Assembly: GCF_001751365.1 (NCBI RefSeq) | Contig: NZ_LJGT01000037.1 | Span: forward strand, 186,001-250,000 | From: Streptomyces abyssalis | Lineage (GTDB): Bacteria; Actinomycetota; Actinomycetes; Streptomycetales; Streptomycetaceae | Direction: 5' to 3' | Length of the DNA: 64,000 bases | Shown: positions 1 through 9,385 of the stretch, in pieces | Numbering within the stretch: the first letter of the stretch is position 1 | Layout of the letters: every line of letters starts with the position of its first letter | The notes under the pieces: model-generated | Seen by the model: only the letters and a program-made list of their open reading frames with translations | Told to the model about the DNA's origin: nothing | Database searches by the model: none | Program-made: the position numbers and the translations under genes

Positions 1-488
1 CGCAGGATGAGCGTCCCCTTGGTGAGGATCGAGAAAGGGTTGGTGTAGTCGCGCAGCGCCGTGAGGATGCCGGGCATCAAGCGGTACCGGCCTTCCGCGC
101 GCTGGTAGCAGTCGACGTTGGTGCCCATCGCGATGTGCTGGCCGCGCCAGCGGCTCGACCCGAGCTCGCGGCGGAGCAGTTCGGGGGCGTTCACCTTGAC
201 GACTATCTGGGAGTCGAAGCCCGCTCCCGTGTCGAGGTCGAGATAGCGGTGCGTACCGCGCGCGAAGCAGTAGACGCAGGCGTGCGAACAACCCCGGTAC
301 GGGTTGACCGTCCATTCGAACGGCATGCGGGAGGCGCCCGGCACGCGGTTCACGATCGATCGCGCGCGCACCTCGTGGAAGGTGATGCCCGAGAACTCGG
401 GGGTGTTGAACGTGCGCGTGACCACATCGGTGCCGAAGAGGGCGGGATTCACCGCCGACCCGTCGCCGCTCAGATTCTCCCAGCGCAT
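1..488 (-). CDS. Rv2578c-family radical SAM protein (3' part missing)
   Basis: The first 162 codons of a radical SAM enzyme; the C-terminus lies beyond the window start. The reading frame shows NPYRGCSHACVYCFAR near residues 62-77, whose CxxxCxYC cysteines bind the 4Fe-4S cluster that cleaves S-adenosylmethionine. The stretch after it (GTNVDCYQRAEGRYRLMPGI) is typical of the Rv2578c / spore-photoproduct-lyase-like family of unknown substrate. The ATG at 488 has a strong GAGGAGG just upstream. The gene is divergent from the SRPBCC gene; 156 bases lie between them. The family assignment is firm, the substrate is unknown. Confidence 0.85.
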   Translation of the reverse strand, partial: MRWENLSGDGSAVNPALFGTDVVTRTFNTPEFSGITFHEVRARSIVNRVPGASRMPFEWTVNPYRGCSHACVYCFARGTHRYLDLDTGAGFDSQIVVKVNAPELLRRELGSSRWRGQHIAMGTNVDCYQRAEGRYRLMPGILTALRDYTNPFSILTKGTLIL

Positions 489-644
489 GGACCCTCCTCG
501 TGCCTCGTGCTGTTCGTACGCAGAGAATAGAACATCTGTTCCCACGCGCTGTGTCAAGCTGATTTGGGCCCGGGTCCGCGGGGTGATTGGGTTGCCTGGC
601 CCCCGCGGGGGCGCAACGGAAGTGCCGAGGAGCAGGAGGAGCAA

Positions 645-1085
645 ATGGCTCAGGTCGAGGCGAGCACTCATCGCGAGATCGCCGCGGAGCCCGAGGCGGT
701 GCGCAGGGCGCTCGCCGACTACAGCGAGACCCGGCCGAAGCTGCTGCCCGGCCACTACAGCGAGTACGAGGTGCGCGAGGGCGGCAAGGGTGCCGGCACC
801 GTCGTGCACTGGAAGATCCAGGCCACCAGCAAGCGGGTCCGTGACTGCCTGATCGACGTCTCGGAGTCGGCCGGCGGAGACCTGATCGAGAGCGACCGCA
901 ACTCCTCGATGGTCACGACCTGGAACGTCGCGCCTGCCGGCGAAGGCGCCCGGGTCACCGTGAAGACGACCTGGAAGGGCGCGGGCGGCATCGGCGGCTT
1001 CTTCGAGCGGACCTTCGCACCCAAGGGGCTGGCCCGTATCTACGACGAGGTGCTGGCCAAACTCGCCGCCGAGACGGAGAAGTAG
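645..1085 (+). CDS. SRPBCC family protein
   Basis: A 146-residue protein covering a single START-like/polyketide-cyclase fold (SRPBCC), a small hydrophobic-ligand-binding barrel. It has the family pattern: an N-terminal strand and helix with EAVRRALADYSETRP, alternating strands with TVVHWKIQ and MVTTWNVAP, and a long C-terminal helix ending RIYDEVLAKLAAETEK. I chose the ATG at 645 because AGGAGGAG lies 5 bases before it; longer in-frame starts have no ribosome binding site. It is monocistronic and cytoplasmic. The ligand cannot be inferred. Confidence 0.85.
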   Translation: MAQVEASTHREIAAEPEAVRRALADYSETRPKLLPGHYSEYEVREGGKGAGTVVHWKIQATSKRVRDCLIDVSESAGGDLIESDRNSSMVTTWNVAPAGEGARVTVKTTWKGAGGIGGFFERTFAPKGLARIYDEVLAKLAAETEK

Positions 1086-1280
1086 GAGCCGTAAGCGGTA
1101 AGACACGGATGGGCGGCCCCAGGGCTGCTCACCGGAACGAGTGGTTTTCGCGACGGGGCGGGTCGCGGGCAGCGGCGCCCGTCCCGCCGTCACCCGTCGT
1201 CAAAGCCGCAGTTGAGGGCCCGACAGGCGCCCTGGGCAACCGACTTGGCGCTGCGCCGGGCTACCGGTGCCGCCTGGTGT

Positions 1281-1309
1281 CTGACTTGCTCGCCCTTGTC
1301 GCGTAATGC
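1281..1309 (+). promoter_or_regulatory. Weak candidate promoter for the MFS gene
   Basis: CTGACT (1281-1286), a 17-base spacer, then TAATGC (1304-1309), 46 bases before the ATG at 1355. The -35 shares TGAC with the housekeeping consensus, but the -10 lacks the final T. This is the best match in the 269-base gap 1086-1354, which otherwise shows nothing I can interpret. Confidence 0.25.
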
Positions 1310-1354
1310 GAGAAATGCTCCCCGACGACGGGTGGACGCGATCAGGGGAGTGCG

Positions 1355-3913
1355 ATGAGCGGGACGGCTCTGGGGCGCTCGCACCCTTCCCCTGCGCCTG
1401 GGGGTGCCTCCCCCGGGGCCTTCGGCCCGCGCGAAACCCCTGTGCCCGCGTTCGTCGAAGTGAGCCTGGAGATCCCGGGCACTGGCACTGGCACTGGCAC
1501 TGGCACTGGCATCGGCGCCGGAGCGCCGGACGAGCCGGGGACCGGGTCCGAGTTCTCCGCGGCCGTGCCGCCGCCGCACCCGGACGGAGCCGCAGGGCTC
1601 AGCCCGCGCCGCGTACGGCTGGTCTTCCTCGGACTGATGCTCGCGCTGCTTCTGGCCGCGCTCGAACAGACCATCGTCGCCACGGCGTTGCCCGAGATCG
1701 TCGGCGAACTGCACGGCCTGGACCGTATGTCGTGGGCCGTGACCTCCTATCTCCTCGCCGCCACCATCGGCCTGCCCGTCTACGGAAAGCTCGGCGACCT
1801 CTTCGGCCGCAAAGGGATCTTCCTCTTCGCCATCGCGGTCTTCGTCGCCGGATCGGCGCTCGCGGGCTGGTCGCGCACGATGACCGAACTGATCGCCTAC
1901 CGGGCGCTGCAGGGCGTCGGCGCCGGCGGAGTCATGATCGGGGTGCAGGCGATCATCGCGGATGTCGTGCCGCCCCGCGAACGCGGCCGCTACATGGGGA
2001 TGATCGGCGCCGCGTTCGGCCTGGCGTCCGTGGCCGGGCCGCTGCTCGGCGGCTGGTTCACCGACGAACTCTCCTGGCGCTGGTGCTTCTACATCAACGT
2101 GCCCTTCGGCCTCGTCACGCTGCTCGTCACCGCGCTGGTGCTGAAGCTGCCCCGCCCGCAGGGCCGTCCGAAGCTGGACGTGCCCGGGACCGTCCTGCTC
2201 GGCGCCTTCTCCACCTGCCTGGTGCTGCTGACGAGCTGGGGCGGAACCGAGTACGAGTGGGACGACACGGTGATCCTCGGGCTGGCCGCCGGCGGCGCAC
2301 TGAGCATCGTGCTCTTCCTCGCCGTCGAACGCCTGGTGAGCGAACCCGTCCTTCCGCTGCGCCTCTTCCGCGACTCCGTCTTCAACGTCACCGGCGTCGT
2401 CGGAGTGGCCCTCGGCATCGCGTTGTTCGGCGCCGCGAGCTATCTTCCCGGCTTCCTGCAGATGGTCGACGGCGTGACCGCCACGGAGTCCGGTCTGCTG
2501 ATGCTGCCCATGATGGGCGGCGTCGTGCTCTCCTCAACCCTCTCGGGGCAGCTCATCTCCCGTACGGGCCGCTACCGGATCTTCCCCGTGCTGGGCTGCG
2601 CCCTCTCCGCCGTGGGCATGTGGCTGCTCTCGCGGCTGGAGGCCGGCACGTCCCGTACGGACTACAGCATCTGGATGGGCGTCTTCGGCCTCGGGATCGG
2701 GCTCGTGCTGCCGGTGCTGATCCTCGCCGTGCAGAACTCCGTACCGGTCCGCGACCTCGGTGCGGCGACCAGTGCCAACAACTACTTCCGTCAGATCGGC
2801 GGCAGCGTCGGCGCCGCCGTCTTCGGCACGGTCTTCATCCAGCGGCTCACCGATTCCCTCGCGGACAGGCTCCCGCAGGACGTGCCGCGGGGGCTGCCCG
2901 ACCCGTCGTCGCTGACCCCGCAGGCGGTGCACGCGCTGCCCGGCCCGCTGCGTGAGATCTACGTACAGGCCTACGCCGACGCCATGCCGCGCATCTTCCT
3001 CTACCTGGTCCCGGTGCTCGTACTCGGGCTGCTCTTCAGCTTCTTCCTCAAGGAGAAACCGCTCGTGACCGAGAACGCCCCCGTGCCCGAGGCACGCACT
3101 CCCGCGCCCGCACACCCCCTCGCGCCCGAAGCCGCGGCAAGTGCCCCGCACGTGACGGGAGTTCCCGTGTGCGGGACCGTGCGCCACAGCGACGGCAGCA
3201 GTGTGCCGCGCGCCGCCCTCACGCTCATCGACACGTACGGAAAGCAGGTCGGGCGCGGCGCGACGGCGGAGGACGGCCGGTACGCCCTGAGCACTCCCGC
3301 CACCGGCTCGTACGTCCTGATCGCGGCGGCGAGCGGTCACCGTCCGCAGGCCGTCAGCGTCACCGTGGCGGAACGCCCCGTGGAGCTGGACGTGGTGCTG
3401 GGCGGCGCCGGACGGCTCACGGGCTGCGTGCTCACCCCGGACGCGCAGCCCGTACGGGAGGCGTCGGTGACCCTCACCGACGCGCGCGGGGAGGTCGTGG
3501 CCGCCACCCGCAGCGGCGCGGAGGGCAACTACGTACTGGACGAGCTGGTGGACGGCGAGTACACGCTCGCGGCGAGCGCACCGGCGTACCGTCCCGCGGC
3601 GCTGCCGGTCTCCGTGCAGGCCGCACGCGAGACCAGGCAGGACATCGAACTCGCGGGCGGTGCGATGCTGCGCGGCACCGTACGGGCAGCCGGCGGACGG
3701 CCCGTGGAGGACGCCCGCGTGACGCTGCTGGACGCCGCGGGCAACGTCGTCGACACGGCGACGACCCGCGCCGACGGTGTCTTCCGCTTCGTCGACCTGG
3801 CCGCCGGCGAGTACACCGTCATCGCGGCCGGGTATCCGCCGGTCGCCACCGTGCTCCAGATCGCGGGCGGCGGGCGCGCGGAGCGCGATCTGCAACTGGG
3901 GCACGAGAACTGA
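1355..3913 (+). CDS. MFS (DHA2/EmrB-QacA type) transporter with C-terminal carboxypeptidase-regulatory-like repeats
   Basis: An 852-residue membrane exporter. Residues 1-85 are a Gly/Pro-rich leader containing a (Gly-Thr)n run. From about residue 90 comes the multi-helix transporter, with the DHA2 signature LEQTIVATALPEIV, the GKLGDLFGRKG loop between helices 2 and 3, and a motif-C-like VAGPLLGGW, so drug or metabolite efflux is likely. Transmembrane helices end near residue 570. The soluble tail then holds three successive beta-sandwich repeats of the carboxypeptidase D regulatory type, starting near residues 603, 686 and 769 (G.V....PV..A.VTL.D..G.vv....T...G.Y...L..G.YtL.a). GGGGAG precedes the ATG. 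The function of the tail is unknown; substrates cannot be read from sequence. Confidence 0.85.
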   Translation: MSGTALGRSHPSPAPGGASPGAFGPRETPVPAFVEVSLEIPGTGTGTGTGTGIGAGAPDEPGTGSEFSAAVPPPHPDGAAGLSPRRVRLVFLGLMLALLLAALEQTIVATALPEIVGELHGLDRMSWAVTSYLLAATIGLPVYGKLGDLFGRKGIFLFAIAVFVAGSALAGWSRTMTELIAYRALQGVGAGGVMIGVQAIIADVVPPRERGRYMGMIGAAFGLASVAGPLLGGWFTDELSWRWCFYINVPFGLVTLLVTALVLKLPRPQGRPKLDVPGTVLLGAFSTCLVLLTSWGGTEYEWDDTVILGLAAGGALSIVLFLAVERLVSEPVLPLRLFRDSVFNVTGVVGVALGIALFGAASYLPGFLQMVDGVTATESGLLMLPMMGGVVLSSTLSGQLISRTGRYRIFPVLGCALSAVGMWLLSRLEAGTSRTDYSIWMGVFGLGIGLVLPVLILAVQNSVPVRDLGAATSANNYFRQIGGSVGAAVFGTVFIQRLTDSLADRLPQDVPRGLPDPSSLTPQAVHALPGPLREIYVQAYADAMPRIFLYLVPVLVLGLLFSFFLKEKPLVTENAPVPEARTPAPAHPLAPEAAASAPHVTGVPVCGTVRHSDGSSVPRAALTLIDTYGKQVGRGATAEDGRYALSTPATGSYVLIAAASGHRPQAVSVTVAERPVELDVVLGGAGRLTGCVLTPDAQPVREASVTLTDARGEVVAATRSGAEGNYVLDELVDGEYTLAASAPAYRPAALPVSVQAARETRQDIELAGGAMLRGTVRAAGGRPVEDARVTLLDAAGNVVDTATTRADGVFRFVDLAAGEYTVIAAGYPPVATVLQIAGGGRAERDLQLGHEN
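1478..1513 (+). repeat. Hexanucleotide tandem repeat (GGCACT)5 plus GGCATC
   Basis: Five perfect GGCACT units followed by GGCATC, inside the 5' part of the MFS gene and encoding alternating Gly-Thr. Length changes in whole units would keep the frame. Confidence 0.95.
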
Positions 3914-3919
3914 CGGTTC

Positions 3920-3946
3920 GCCGACGGCCGACGGCCGACGGCCGAC
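3920..3946 (+). repeat. 7-bp tandem repeat GCCGACG
   Basis: Nearly four copies of GCCGACG just after the MFS stop codon, in the 224-base gap before the M55 peptidase gene. It does not form a convincing hairpin. No other structure is seen in this gap apart from a possible TAnnnT -10 element at 4125-4130. Confidence 0.85.
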
Positions 3947-4137
3947 AGCAGACGGCGACGGGGCGGCCCCGGCCCGTCCCGGGTTGACGCGAGCGTGTCG
4001 CGCCGAGGCCCGTCCGGCGCCCGCAGAGCCGTGAAATGCCTGGTCGGCGGGGGATGCCGGGGAACTCCAGTGGTAGAGACCACAGGAGTTATCCACAAGG
4101 GTGTCACCGGGTATGCGTACCGCGTAACGTTCCGGAC

Positions 4138-4971
4138 ATGAAGATCCTCATCAGCGCCGACATGGAAGGCGCCACCGGCGTGACATGGCCCGGCGACGTG
4201 CTGCCTGGCACCGCCCAATGGGAGCGCTGCCGTCCGATGTTCACCTCGGACGTCAACGCCGCGGTCACCGGATTCTTCGAGGGCGGCGCCGATGAGGTGC
4301 TCATCAACGAGGCGCACTGGTCGATGCGCAATCTCCTGCTCGAACAGCTCGACGACCGGGCGCAGATGCTCACCGGCCGGCACAAGTCGCTCAGCATGGT
4401 CGAGGGCGTGCAGCACGGCGATGTGGACGGCATCGCCTTCGTCGGCTATCACACGGGCGCCGGCACCGAAGGCGTCCTCGCGCACACCTATCTGGCCAAC
4501 TCCATCACGGGCGTGTGGGCTGACGGGGTCCGCGCCAGCGAGGGCCTGCTCAACGCCCTCGTCGTCGAGGAGTACGGGGTGCCGGTCGTGCTGGTCACGG
4601 GCGACGACCGCACGCTTGAGGACGCGAAGGGCTATGCCCCGGACGCGTTCGGCGTCGCCGTGAAGGACTACGTCTCGCGTTACGCGGCGGTCTGCCGCAC
4701 ACCGGGCCGCACGGCGGCGGACATCAAGGAGGCAGCCCGCAAGGCCACCGCTCTGGCCGTGCGTGCGGACCCGTCACAGCCTCAGGAACACACGGTGGAG
4801 CTGGAGTTCGACGCGGAGCACCTGGCAGGCGCCGCGACCGTCGTGCCGGGCGTGGAGCGCACCGGGGAGCGCCGCGTCGCCTACACCTCCCCGGGCATGT
4901 ACGAGGGAATCCGCACGTTCAAGGCGGTCACGACCATCGTGTCGGCCGCCGTGGAGGAGCAGTATGGCTGA
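4138..4971 (+). CDS. M55 family D-aminopeptidase (DppA-like)
   Basis: A 277-residue zinc aminopeptidase of the DppA family, which removes N-terminal D-amino acids from short peptides. The metal-binding set of Bacillus DppA is conserved at nearly the same numbers: D8 and E10 in ADMEGATG, H60 in NEAHW, H105 in GYHTG, with E135 and the candidate nucleophile H116. I start at 4138 (MKILISADMEG) because the family begins there. There is no Shine-Dalgarno sequence, but TAACGT lies 7 bases upstream, so the mRNA may be leaderless. It is first in a coupled operon with M20, S9 and S66 peptidases, which suggests uptake or recycling of D-amino-acid-containing (peptidoglycan-derived) peptides. Confidence 0.88.
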   Translation: MKILISADMEGATGVTWPGDVLPGTAQWERCRPMFTSDVNAAVTGFFEGGADEVLINEAHWSMRNLLLEQLDDRAQMLTGRHKSLSMVEGVQHGDVDGIAFVGYHTGAGTEGVLAHTYLANSITGVWADGVRASEGLLNALVVEEYGVPVVLVTGDDRTLEDAKGYAPDAFGVAVKDYVSRYAAVCRTPGRTAADIKEAARKATALAVRADPSQPQEHTVELEFDAEHLAGAATVVPGVERTGERRVAYTSPGMYEGIRTFKAVTTIVSAAVEEQYG

Positions 4972-6292
4972 GCACATCGACCGGACGGCGCTGGACGAGG
5001 CGGTGACCTTCACCTCGGAGCTCATCCGCATCGACACCACGAACCGCGGTGGAGGCGAGGGTTCCGAGCGCGCCGCGGCCGAGTATGTCGCCGAACGTCT
5101 CTCTTCCGTGGGCATCGAGCCGCAGATGCTGGAGAAGGCACCGGGGCGTACGAACGTGGTGGCCAGGATTCCCGGCAGCGATCCGGGTGCCGACGCGCTG
5201 CTCGTGCACGGCCATCTCGACGTGGTGCCCGCCGAGCCCGCCGACTGGAGCGTCCACCCCTTCTCGGGCGAGATCCGCGACGGAGTGGTCTGGGGCCGCG
5301 GCGCCATCGACATGAAGAACGCCGACGCCATGGTGCTGGCCGTCGTACGCGCCTGGTCGAGAGCAGGCGTGCGGCCGCGCCGCGACATCGTGCTGGCCTT
5401 CACCGCCGACGAGGAGGACAGCGCCGAATACGGCTCGGACTACCTGGCGGAGCAGCACCCCGGACTCTTCGAAGGCTGCACCGAAGGCATCAGCGAGTCC
5501 GGGGCCTTCACCTTCCACGCGGGGAACGGGCTCCGGCTGTATCCGGTCGCCGCGGGGGAGCGCGGCACGGCCTGGCTCAAGCTCACCGCACGCGGCCGGG
5601 CGGGGCACGGCTCGAAGGTCAACCGGTCGAACGCGGTGAGCAGGCTCGCCGCCGCCGTCGCCCGCATCGGAGAGCACGAATGGCCGCTGCGGCTGACGCC
5701 GACCGTGCGTGCCGCCCTGAAGGAACTGGCGGCGGTGCACGGTCTGCCCGAGCCGGACCTGGAGGCCCCGGGGTTCGACGCCGACAAGCTGCTCGTCGAA
5801 CTGGGGCAGGCCGCCTCCCTGGTGGAGCCCACCGTGCGCAACAGCGCCAACCCGACCATGCTCGACGCCGGTTACAAGGTGAACGTCGTCCCCGGCAGCG
5901 CCACCGCCTTCGTCGACGGGCGGATGCTTCCCGGCGGCGAGGAGGAGTTCCACCGCACTCTGGACGAGCTCACCGGGCCGCACGTGGACTGGGAGTTCCA
6001 CCACCGTGAGGTCCCCCTGCAGGCGCCCGTGGACTCGGCGTCGTACGGCGTGCTGCGTGAGGCGCTGGAGCACTTCGACCCGGACGCCCATGTGGTGCCG
6101 TTCTGCATGTCCGGCGGCACCGACGCCAAGCAGTTCTCCCGGCTGGGCATCACGGGATACGGCTTCACTCCGCTGATCCTCCCCGAGGGCTTCGACTACT
6201 GGGCGCTCTTCCACGGGGTGGACGAGCGGGTTCCGGTGGACGCCCTGCACTTCGGCACCCGCGTCCTCGACCGCGCCCTGCTCGTTCTCTGA
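4964..6292 (+). CDS. M20/M25/M40 family metallohydrolase (dipeptidase/deacylase-like)
   Basis: A 442-residue di-zinc hydrolase of the ArgE/CPG2 family. Zinc ligands are visible as H84 and D86 (VHGHLDVVP), D116 (GRGAIDMK), and the catalytic/ligand pair E150-E151 (ADEED). A Gly/His-containing dimerisation domain follows (RGRAGHGSKV), and a late histidine sits in ALFHGVDERVPV. The start overlaps the DppA stop by 8 bases, with GGAGGAG inside the upstream gene, so translation is coupled. It probably hydrolyses an amide or peptide bond in the same pathway as its neighbours. The exact substrate is not predictable; such proteins are often just called M20/M25/M40 peptidases. Confidence 0.88.
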   Translation: MAEHIDRTALDEAVTFTSELIRIDTTNRGGGEGSERAAAEYVAERLSSVGIEPQMLEKAPGRTNVVARIPGSDPGADALLVHGHLDVVPAEPADWSVHPFSGEIRDGVVWGRGAIDMKNADAMVLAVVRAWSRAGVRPRRDIVLAFTADEEDSAEYGSDYLAEQHPGLFEGCTEGISESGAFTFHAGNGLRLYPVAAGERGTAWLKLTARGRAGHGSKVNRSNAVSRLAAAVARIGEHEWPLRLTPTVRAALKELAAVHGLPEPDLEAPGFDADKLLVELGQAASLVEPTVRNSANPTMLDAGYKVNVVPGSATAFVDGRMLPGGEEEFHRTLDELTGPHVDWEFHHREVPLQAPVDSASYGVLREALEHFDPDAHVVPFCMSGGTDAKQFSRLGITGYGFTPLILPEGFDYWALFHGVDERVPVDALHFGTRVLDRALLVL

Positions 6293-6347
6293 CCGCGTCG
6301 GCACGGCTCCTCACCCGCACCCCCGCCCCCACGGAGGTTCACAGCAC

Positions 6348-8372
6348 ATGGCGAAGACCATCGCGCCTTACGGCAGTTGGCCGTCCCCCATCGACGCCGC
6401 CCTCGTCGCGTCGCACAACGGGCGTCCGGAGTATCTCGGCGCCGTCGGCGAGGAGATGTGGTGGACCGAGCCCCGCCCAGCGGAGGGCGGCCGCCGCGCC
6501 CTCATGCGGCTGACGGCCGACGGCGGCGAGGCGCAGTCCGTGCTGTCCCCGCCGTGGAACGTACGCAACCGTGTCATCGAGTACGGCGGGCTGCCGTGGG
6601 CCGGCACTCCCCGCACCGGGGGCGGACCGCTGATCGTCTTCACCCACTTCGCGGACCAGCGGCTGTACGCGTACGAGCCGGACAGCCCCGTGCAGGCACC
6701 GAGGCCGCTCACACCCGTGGCGGACGTGATCGCGGGCGGGCTGCGCTGGTGCGATCCCGTCGTGGTGCCGGAGGGCCCCGCCGGGCCCGAAGTGTGGTGC
6801 GTCCTGGAGGAGTTCACCGGCGAGGGGCCCACCGACCTGCGGCGCGTCATCGCGGCCGTGCCGCTCGACGGCTCGGCGGCCGGCGACCGCGGTCTCGTAC
6901 GCGAACTGACCGATGACGCAAGCCGGTTCGTGACCGGGCCGCGGATCTCCCCCGACGGCGGCCGCGCCGCCTGGCTCGCCTGGGACCACCCGGCGATGCC
7001 CTGGGACGGCACCCTGGTGAAGACGGCCCGGATCACCGCGGACGGCTCGTTCGAAGGCGTACGGACCGTCGCGGGCGGGCCGGAGGAGTCCGTGGCGCAG
7101 GTCGAATGGGGGCCCGACGGAGCCCTGTTGCTCTGCTCGGACGGTTCGGGCTGGTGGAACCTGCAGCGGCTCGATCTCGACGCGCCCGTCTCCGGGCCTT
7201 CCGGCAGAGGCGCCCTGTGCCCGCGCGAGGAGGAGTTCGCCGCGGGGCTCTGGCGGATCGGGCAGAAGTGGTTCGAGCCGCTGGAGGGCGGCCTGATCGC
7301 GACGCTGCACGGGCGCGGCTCCATGCGGCTGGGCGTCCTCGACCCGGAGAGCGGCGAACTCGCCGACGCCACCGGCCCGTGGACGGAGTGGGCGGCCCTT
7401 GCGACGGCGGGCAGCCGGGTCGTCGGCGTGGCCGCCGGGCCGCACAGCTCCTACGAGGTCGTGGAACTGGACACGCGCACCGGCCACAGCAGGGTCGTCG
7501 CAGCGCACCACAAGGACGCCGTCGACCCGGCGTACTATCCGCAGCCGCGTGAACGCACCTTCACCGGTCCCGACGGCCGTGACATCCACGCCCAGGTCTA
7601 CCCTCCGCACCACCCCGGACACGAGGCGCCCGCAGGCGAGTTGCCGCCCTACGTGGTCTGGGCTCACGGCGGTCCGACGGGCCGGGCACCGCTCGTACTG
7701 GACCTGGAGATCGCCTACTTCACCTCACGCGGCATCGGCGTCGTCGAGGTGAACTACGGCGGTTCGACGGGCTACGGGCGCGCCTACCGCAACCGGCTGC
7801 GCGAGCAGTGGGGCATCGTCGACGTCGAGGACTGCGCGGCCGTCGCACGCAGTCTGGCCGCCGAGGGCGAGGCCGACCCGGCGCGGCTCGCCGTGCGCGG
7901 CGGCAGCGCCGGCGGCTGGACGAGCGCCGCCTCCCTCACCTCACCCGCCACCGAAGGCCTGTACGCGTGCGGGACGATCAGCTATCCCATCCTCGACCTG
8001 GCGGGATGGGCCACCGGAGAGACCCACGACTTCGAGTCGCAGTATCTGGAGTCCCTGGTCGGCCCGTTGGAGCACTTCCCGGACCGCTACCGCGACCGTT
8101 CCCCGCTCCACCACGCGGACCGGGTCACCGTGCCCTTCCTCCTGCTTCAGGGTCTGGACGACGTGATCTGCCCGCCCGTGCAGTGCGAACGGTTCGTGGA
8201 GCACGTGGACGGCAGCCGCGTCCCGTACGCGTATCTCACCTTCGAGGGCGAGGGCCACGGCTTCCGCCGCGCGGAGACGATCATCCGCACCGTCGAGGCC
8301 GAACTCTCCCTGTACGTACAGACCTTTGACATCGCACGCGACGACGTACCAGTGCTGGAGCTGAACCGATGA
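6348..8372 (+). CDS. S9 family (prolyl oligopeptidase type) serine peptidase
   Basis: A 674-residue cytoplasmic peptidase of the acylaminoacyl-/dipeptidyl-peptidase group. Residues 1-400 form a beta-propeller-like domain with repeated WD/YWTD-type strands. The C-terminal alpha/beta-hydrolase domain carries the triad: Ser near 519 in RGGSAGGW, Asp in LLQGLDDVICPP, and His in EGEGHGFR. GGAGG lies 9 bases before the ATG at 6348. It follows the M20 gene by 55 bases and overlaps the next gene by ATGA, so it belongs to the peptide operon. It likely trims oligopeptides inside the cell; preference for acylated or Pro-containing substrates is not resolved. Confidence 0.9.
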   Translation: MAKTIAPYGSWPSPIDAALVASHNGRPEYLGAVGEEMWWTEPRPAEGGRRALMRLTADGGEAQSVLSPPWNVRNRVIEYGGLPWAGTPRTGGGPLIVFTHFADQRLYAYEPDSPVQAPRPLTPVADVIAGGLRWCDPVVVPEGPAGPEVWCVLEEFTGEGPTDLRRVIAAVPLDGSAAGDRGLVRELTDDASRFVTGPRISPDGGRAAWLAWDHPAMPWDGTLVKTARITADGSFEGVRTVAGGPEESVAQVEWGPDGALLLCSDGSGWWNLQRLDLDAPVSGPSGRGALCPREEEFAAGLWRIGQKWFEPLEGGLIATLHGRGSMRLGVLDPESGELADATGPWTEWAALATAGSRVVGVAAGPHSSYEVVELDTRTGHSRVVAAHHKDAVDPAYYPQPRERTFTGPDGRDIHAQVYPPHHPGHEAPAGELPPYVVWAHGGPTGRAPLVLDLEIAYFTSRGIGVVEVNYGGSTGYGRAYRNRLREQWGIVDVEDCAAVARSLAAEGEADPARLAVRGGSAGGWTSAASLTSPATEGLYACGTISYPILDLAGWATGETHDFESQYLESLVGPLEHFPDRYRDRSPLHHADRVTVPFLLLQGLDDVICPPVQCERFVEHVDGSRVPYAYLTFEGEGHGFRRAETIIRTVEAELSLYVQTFDIARDDVPVLELNR

Positions 8373-9385
8373 GCAGCGACGCCCCGGCGCCCGCCACCGA
8401 AGCATCCGCCGCCGTCTCTGCGCCCGGGCCCGCCCCCGTGCCCGCGACCGGGCCCGCGGCGGCGCTCACCAGGCCGCGCCGTCTGCGGCCCGGCGACCGT
8501 GTCGGCGTCGTCGCCCCCAGCGGGCCTGTCCCGCGGGAGCGGCTGGAGGCGGGAGTGGCGGTGCTGCGCGAGTGGGGCCTGGAGCCCGTCGTCGGAGCGC
8601 ATGTGCTGGAGCCGCACCCGACCCTCGGGCACCTGTCGAGCGCGGACGAGCACCGGGCCCGCGACTTGGAGGACGCCTGGTGCGACCCGTCCGTCGCGGG
8701 AGTCGTCCCGGCGCGGGGCGGCTACGGCATGCAGCGCGTCCTCGACCTGCTCGACTGGGACAGGATGCGCGCGGCGGGCCCGAAGGTGTTCGTCGGGTAC
8801 AGCGACCTCACCGTCCTGCACGAGGCCTTCGCGCAGCGCGTCGGCCTCGCCACGCTGCACGGCCCGATGGCGGCCACGGCCTCGTTCCTCGACGACGAGG
8901 CGACGCGCGATCACCTGCGCCGGTCGCTCTTCACACCCGAGAGCGTCCTGCGGATCGGTCCCGGCGACGGGGCGCGCACCCTCGTCCCGGGGCGCGCCCA
9001 CGGTGTCACCCTCGGCGGGAACCTCAGCCTCCTCGCGGCCGAGCGCGGTACTCCCGGCGCCAGGCCCTGTGCCGCGGGCGGCATCCTGCTGCTGGAGGAC
9101 ATAGACCAGCCGCCCTACAGCATCGACCGGCTGCTCACGCAACTGCTGCGCTCGGGCTGGTTCGACGGCGTCGCCGGTATCGCCCTGGGTTCCTGGACGG
9201 CGTGCGGCGAGCCCGAAGAGGTCGGCGTGGTGCTGCGCGAGAGGCTCGAACCGCTGGGCGTGCCGGTCGTCGAGGACCTCTGCTTCGGGCACGGCCCCTC
9301 GACGCCCACCCTCCCGCTCGGCGTCCCCGCCGTGCTGGACGCCGACGCCCGTACCCTCACCTACGACGAACCGGGACTGCTGTGA
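8369..9385 (+). CDS. S66 family LD-carboxypeptidase (LdcA/MccF superfamily)
   Basis: A 338-residue serine peptidase. After a roughly 30-residue Ala/Pro-rich leader the catalytic fold begins at LRPGDRVGVVAPSGPV. The nucleophile region is FVGYSDLTVLHEAF, the Glu region is ILLLEDIDQPPYSIDR, and the His region is CFGHGPSTPTLPLGVP, matching the Ser-Glu-His triad of LdcA and MccF. LdcA cleaves the L-D bond of murein tetrapeptides in recycling; MccF relatives inactivate microcin C-like peptides. Pairing with a D-aminopeptidase makes murein peptide breakdown the more likely role. It overlaps the S9 gene by ATGA and the DinB gene by GTGA. Confidence 0.88.
   Translation: MSSDAPAPATEASAAVSAPGPAPVPATGPAAALTRPRRLRPGDRVGVVAPSGPVPRERLEAGVAVLREWGLEPVVGAHVLEPHPTLGHLSSADEHRARDLEDAWCDPSVAGVVPARGGYGMQRVLDLLDWDRMRAAGPKVFVGYSDLTVLHEAFAQRVGLATLHGPMAATASFLDDEATRDHLRRSLFTPESVLRIGPGDGARTLVPGRAHGVTLGGNLSLLAAERGTPGARPCAAGGILLLEDIDQPPYSIDRLLTQLLRSGWFDGVAGIALGSWTACGEPEEVGVVLRERLEPLGVPVVEDLCFGHGPSTPTLPLGVPAVLDADARTLTYDEPGLL

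Noticed and set aside
1442..1469. A later GTG start for the MFS transporter that would drop the Gly-Thr leader
   Set aside because: The ATG at 1355 has GGGGAG at good spacing, and the later GTG codons lack a ribosome binding site.
2534..4096. 520-codon open frame on the minus strand
   Set aside because: Antisense to the MFS gene tail; no domain and no ribosome binding site.
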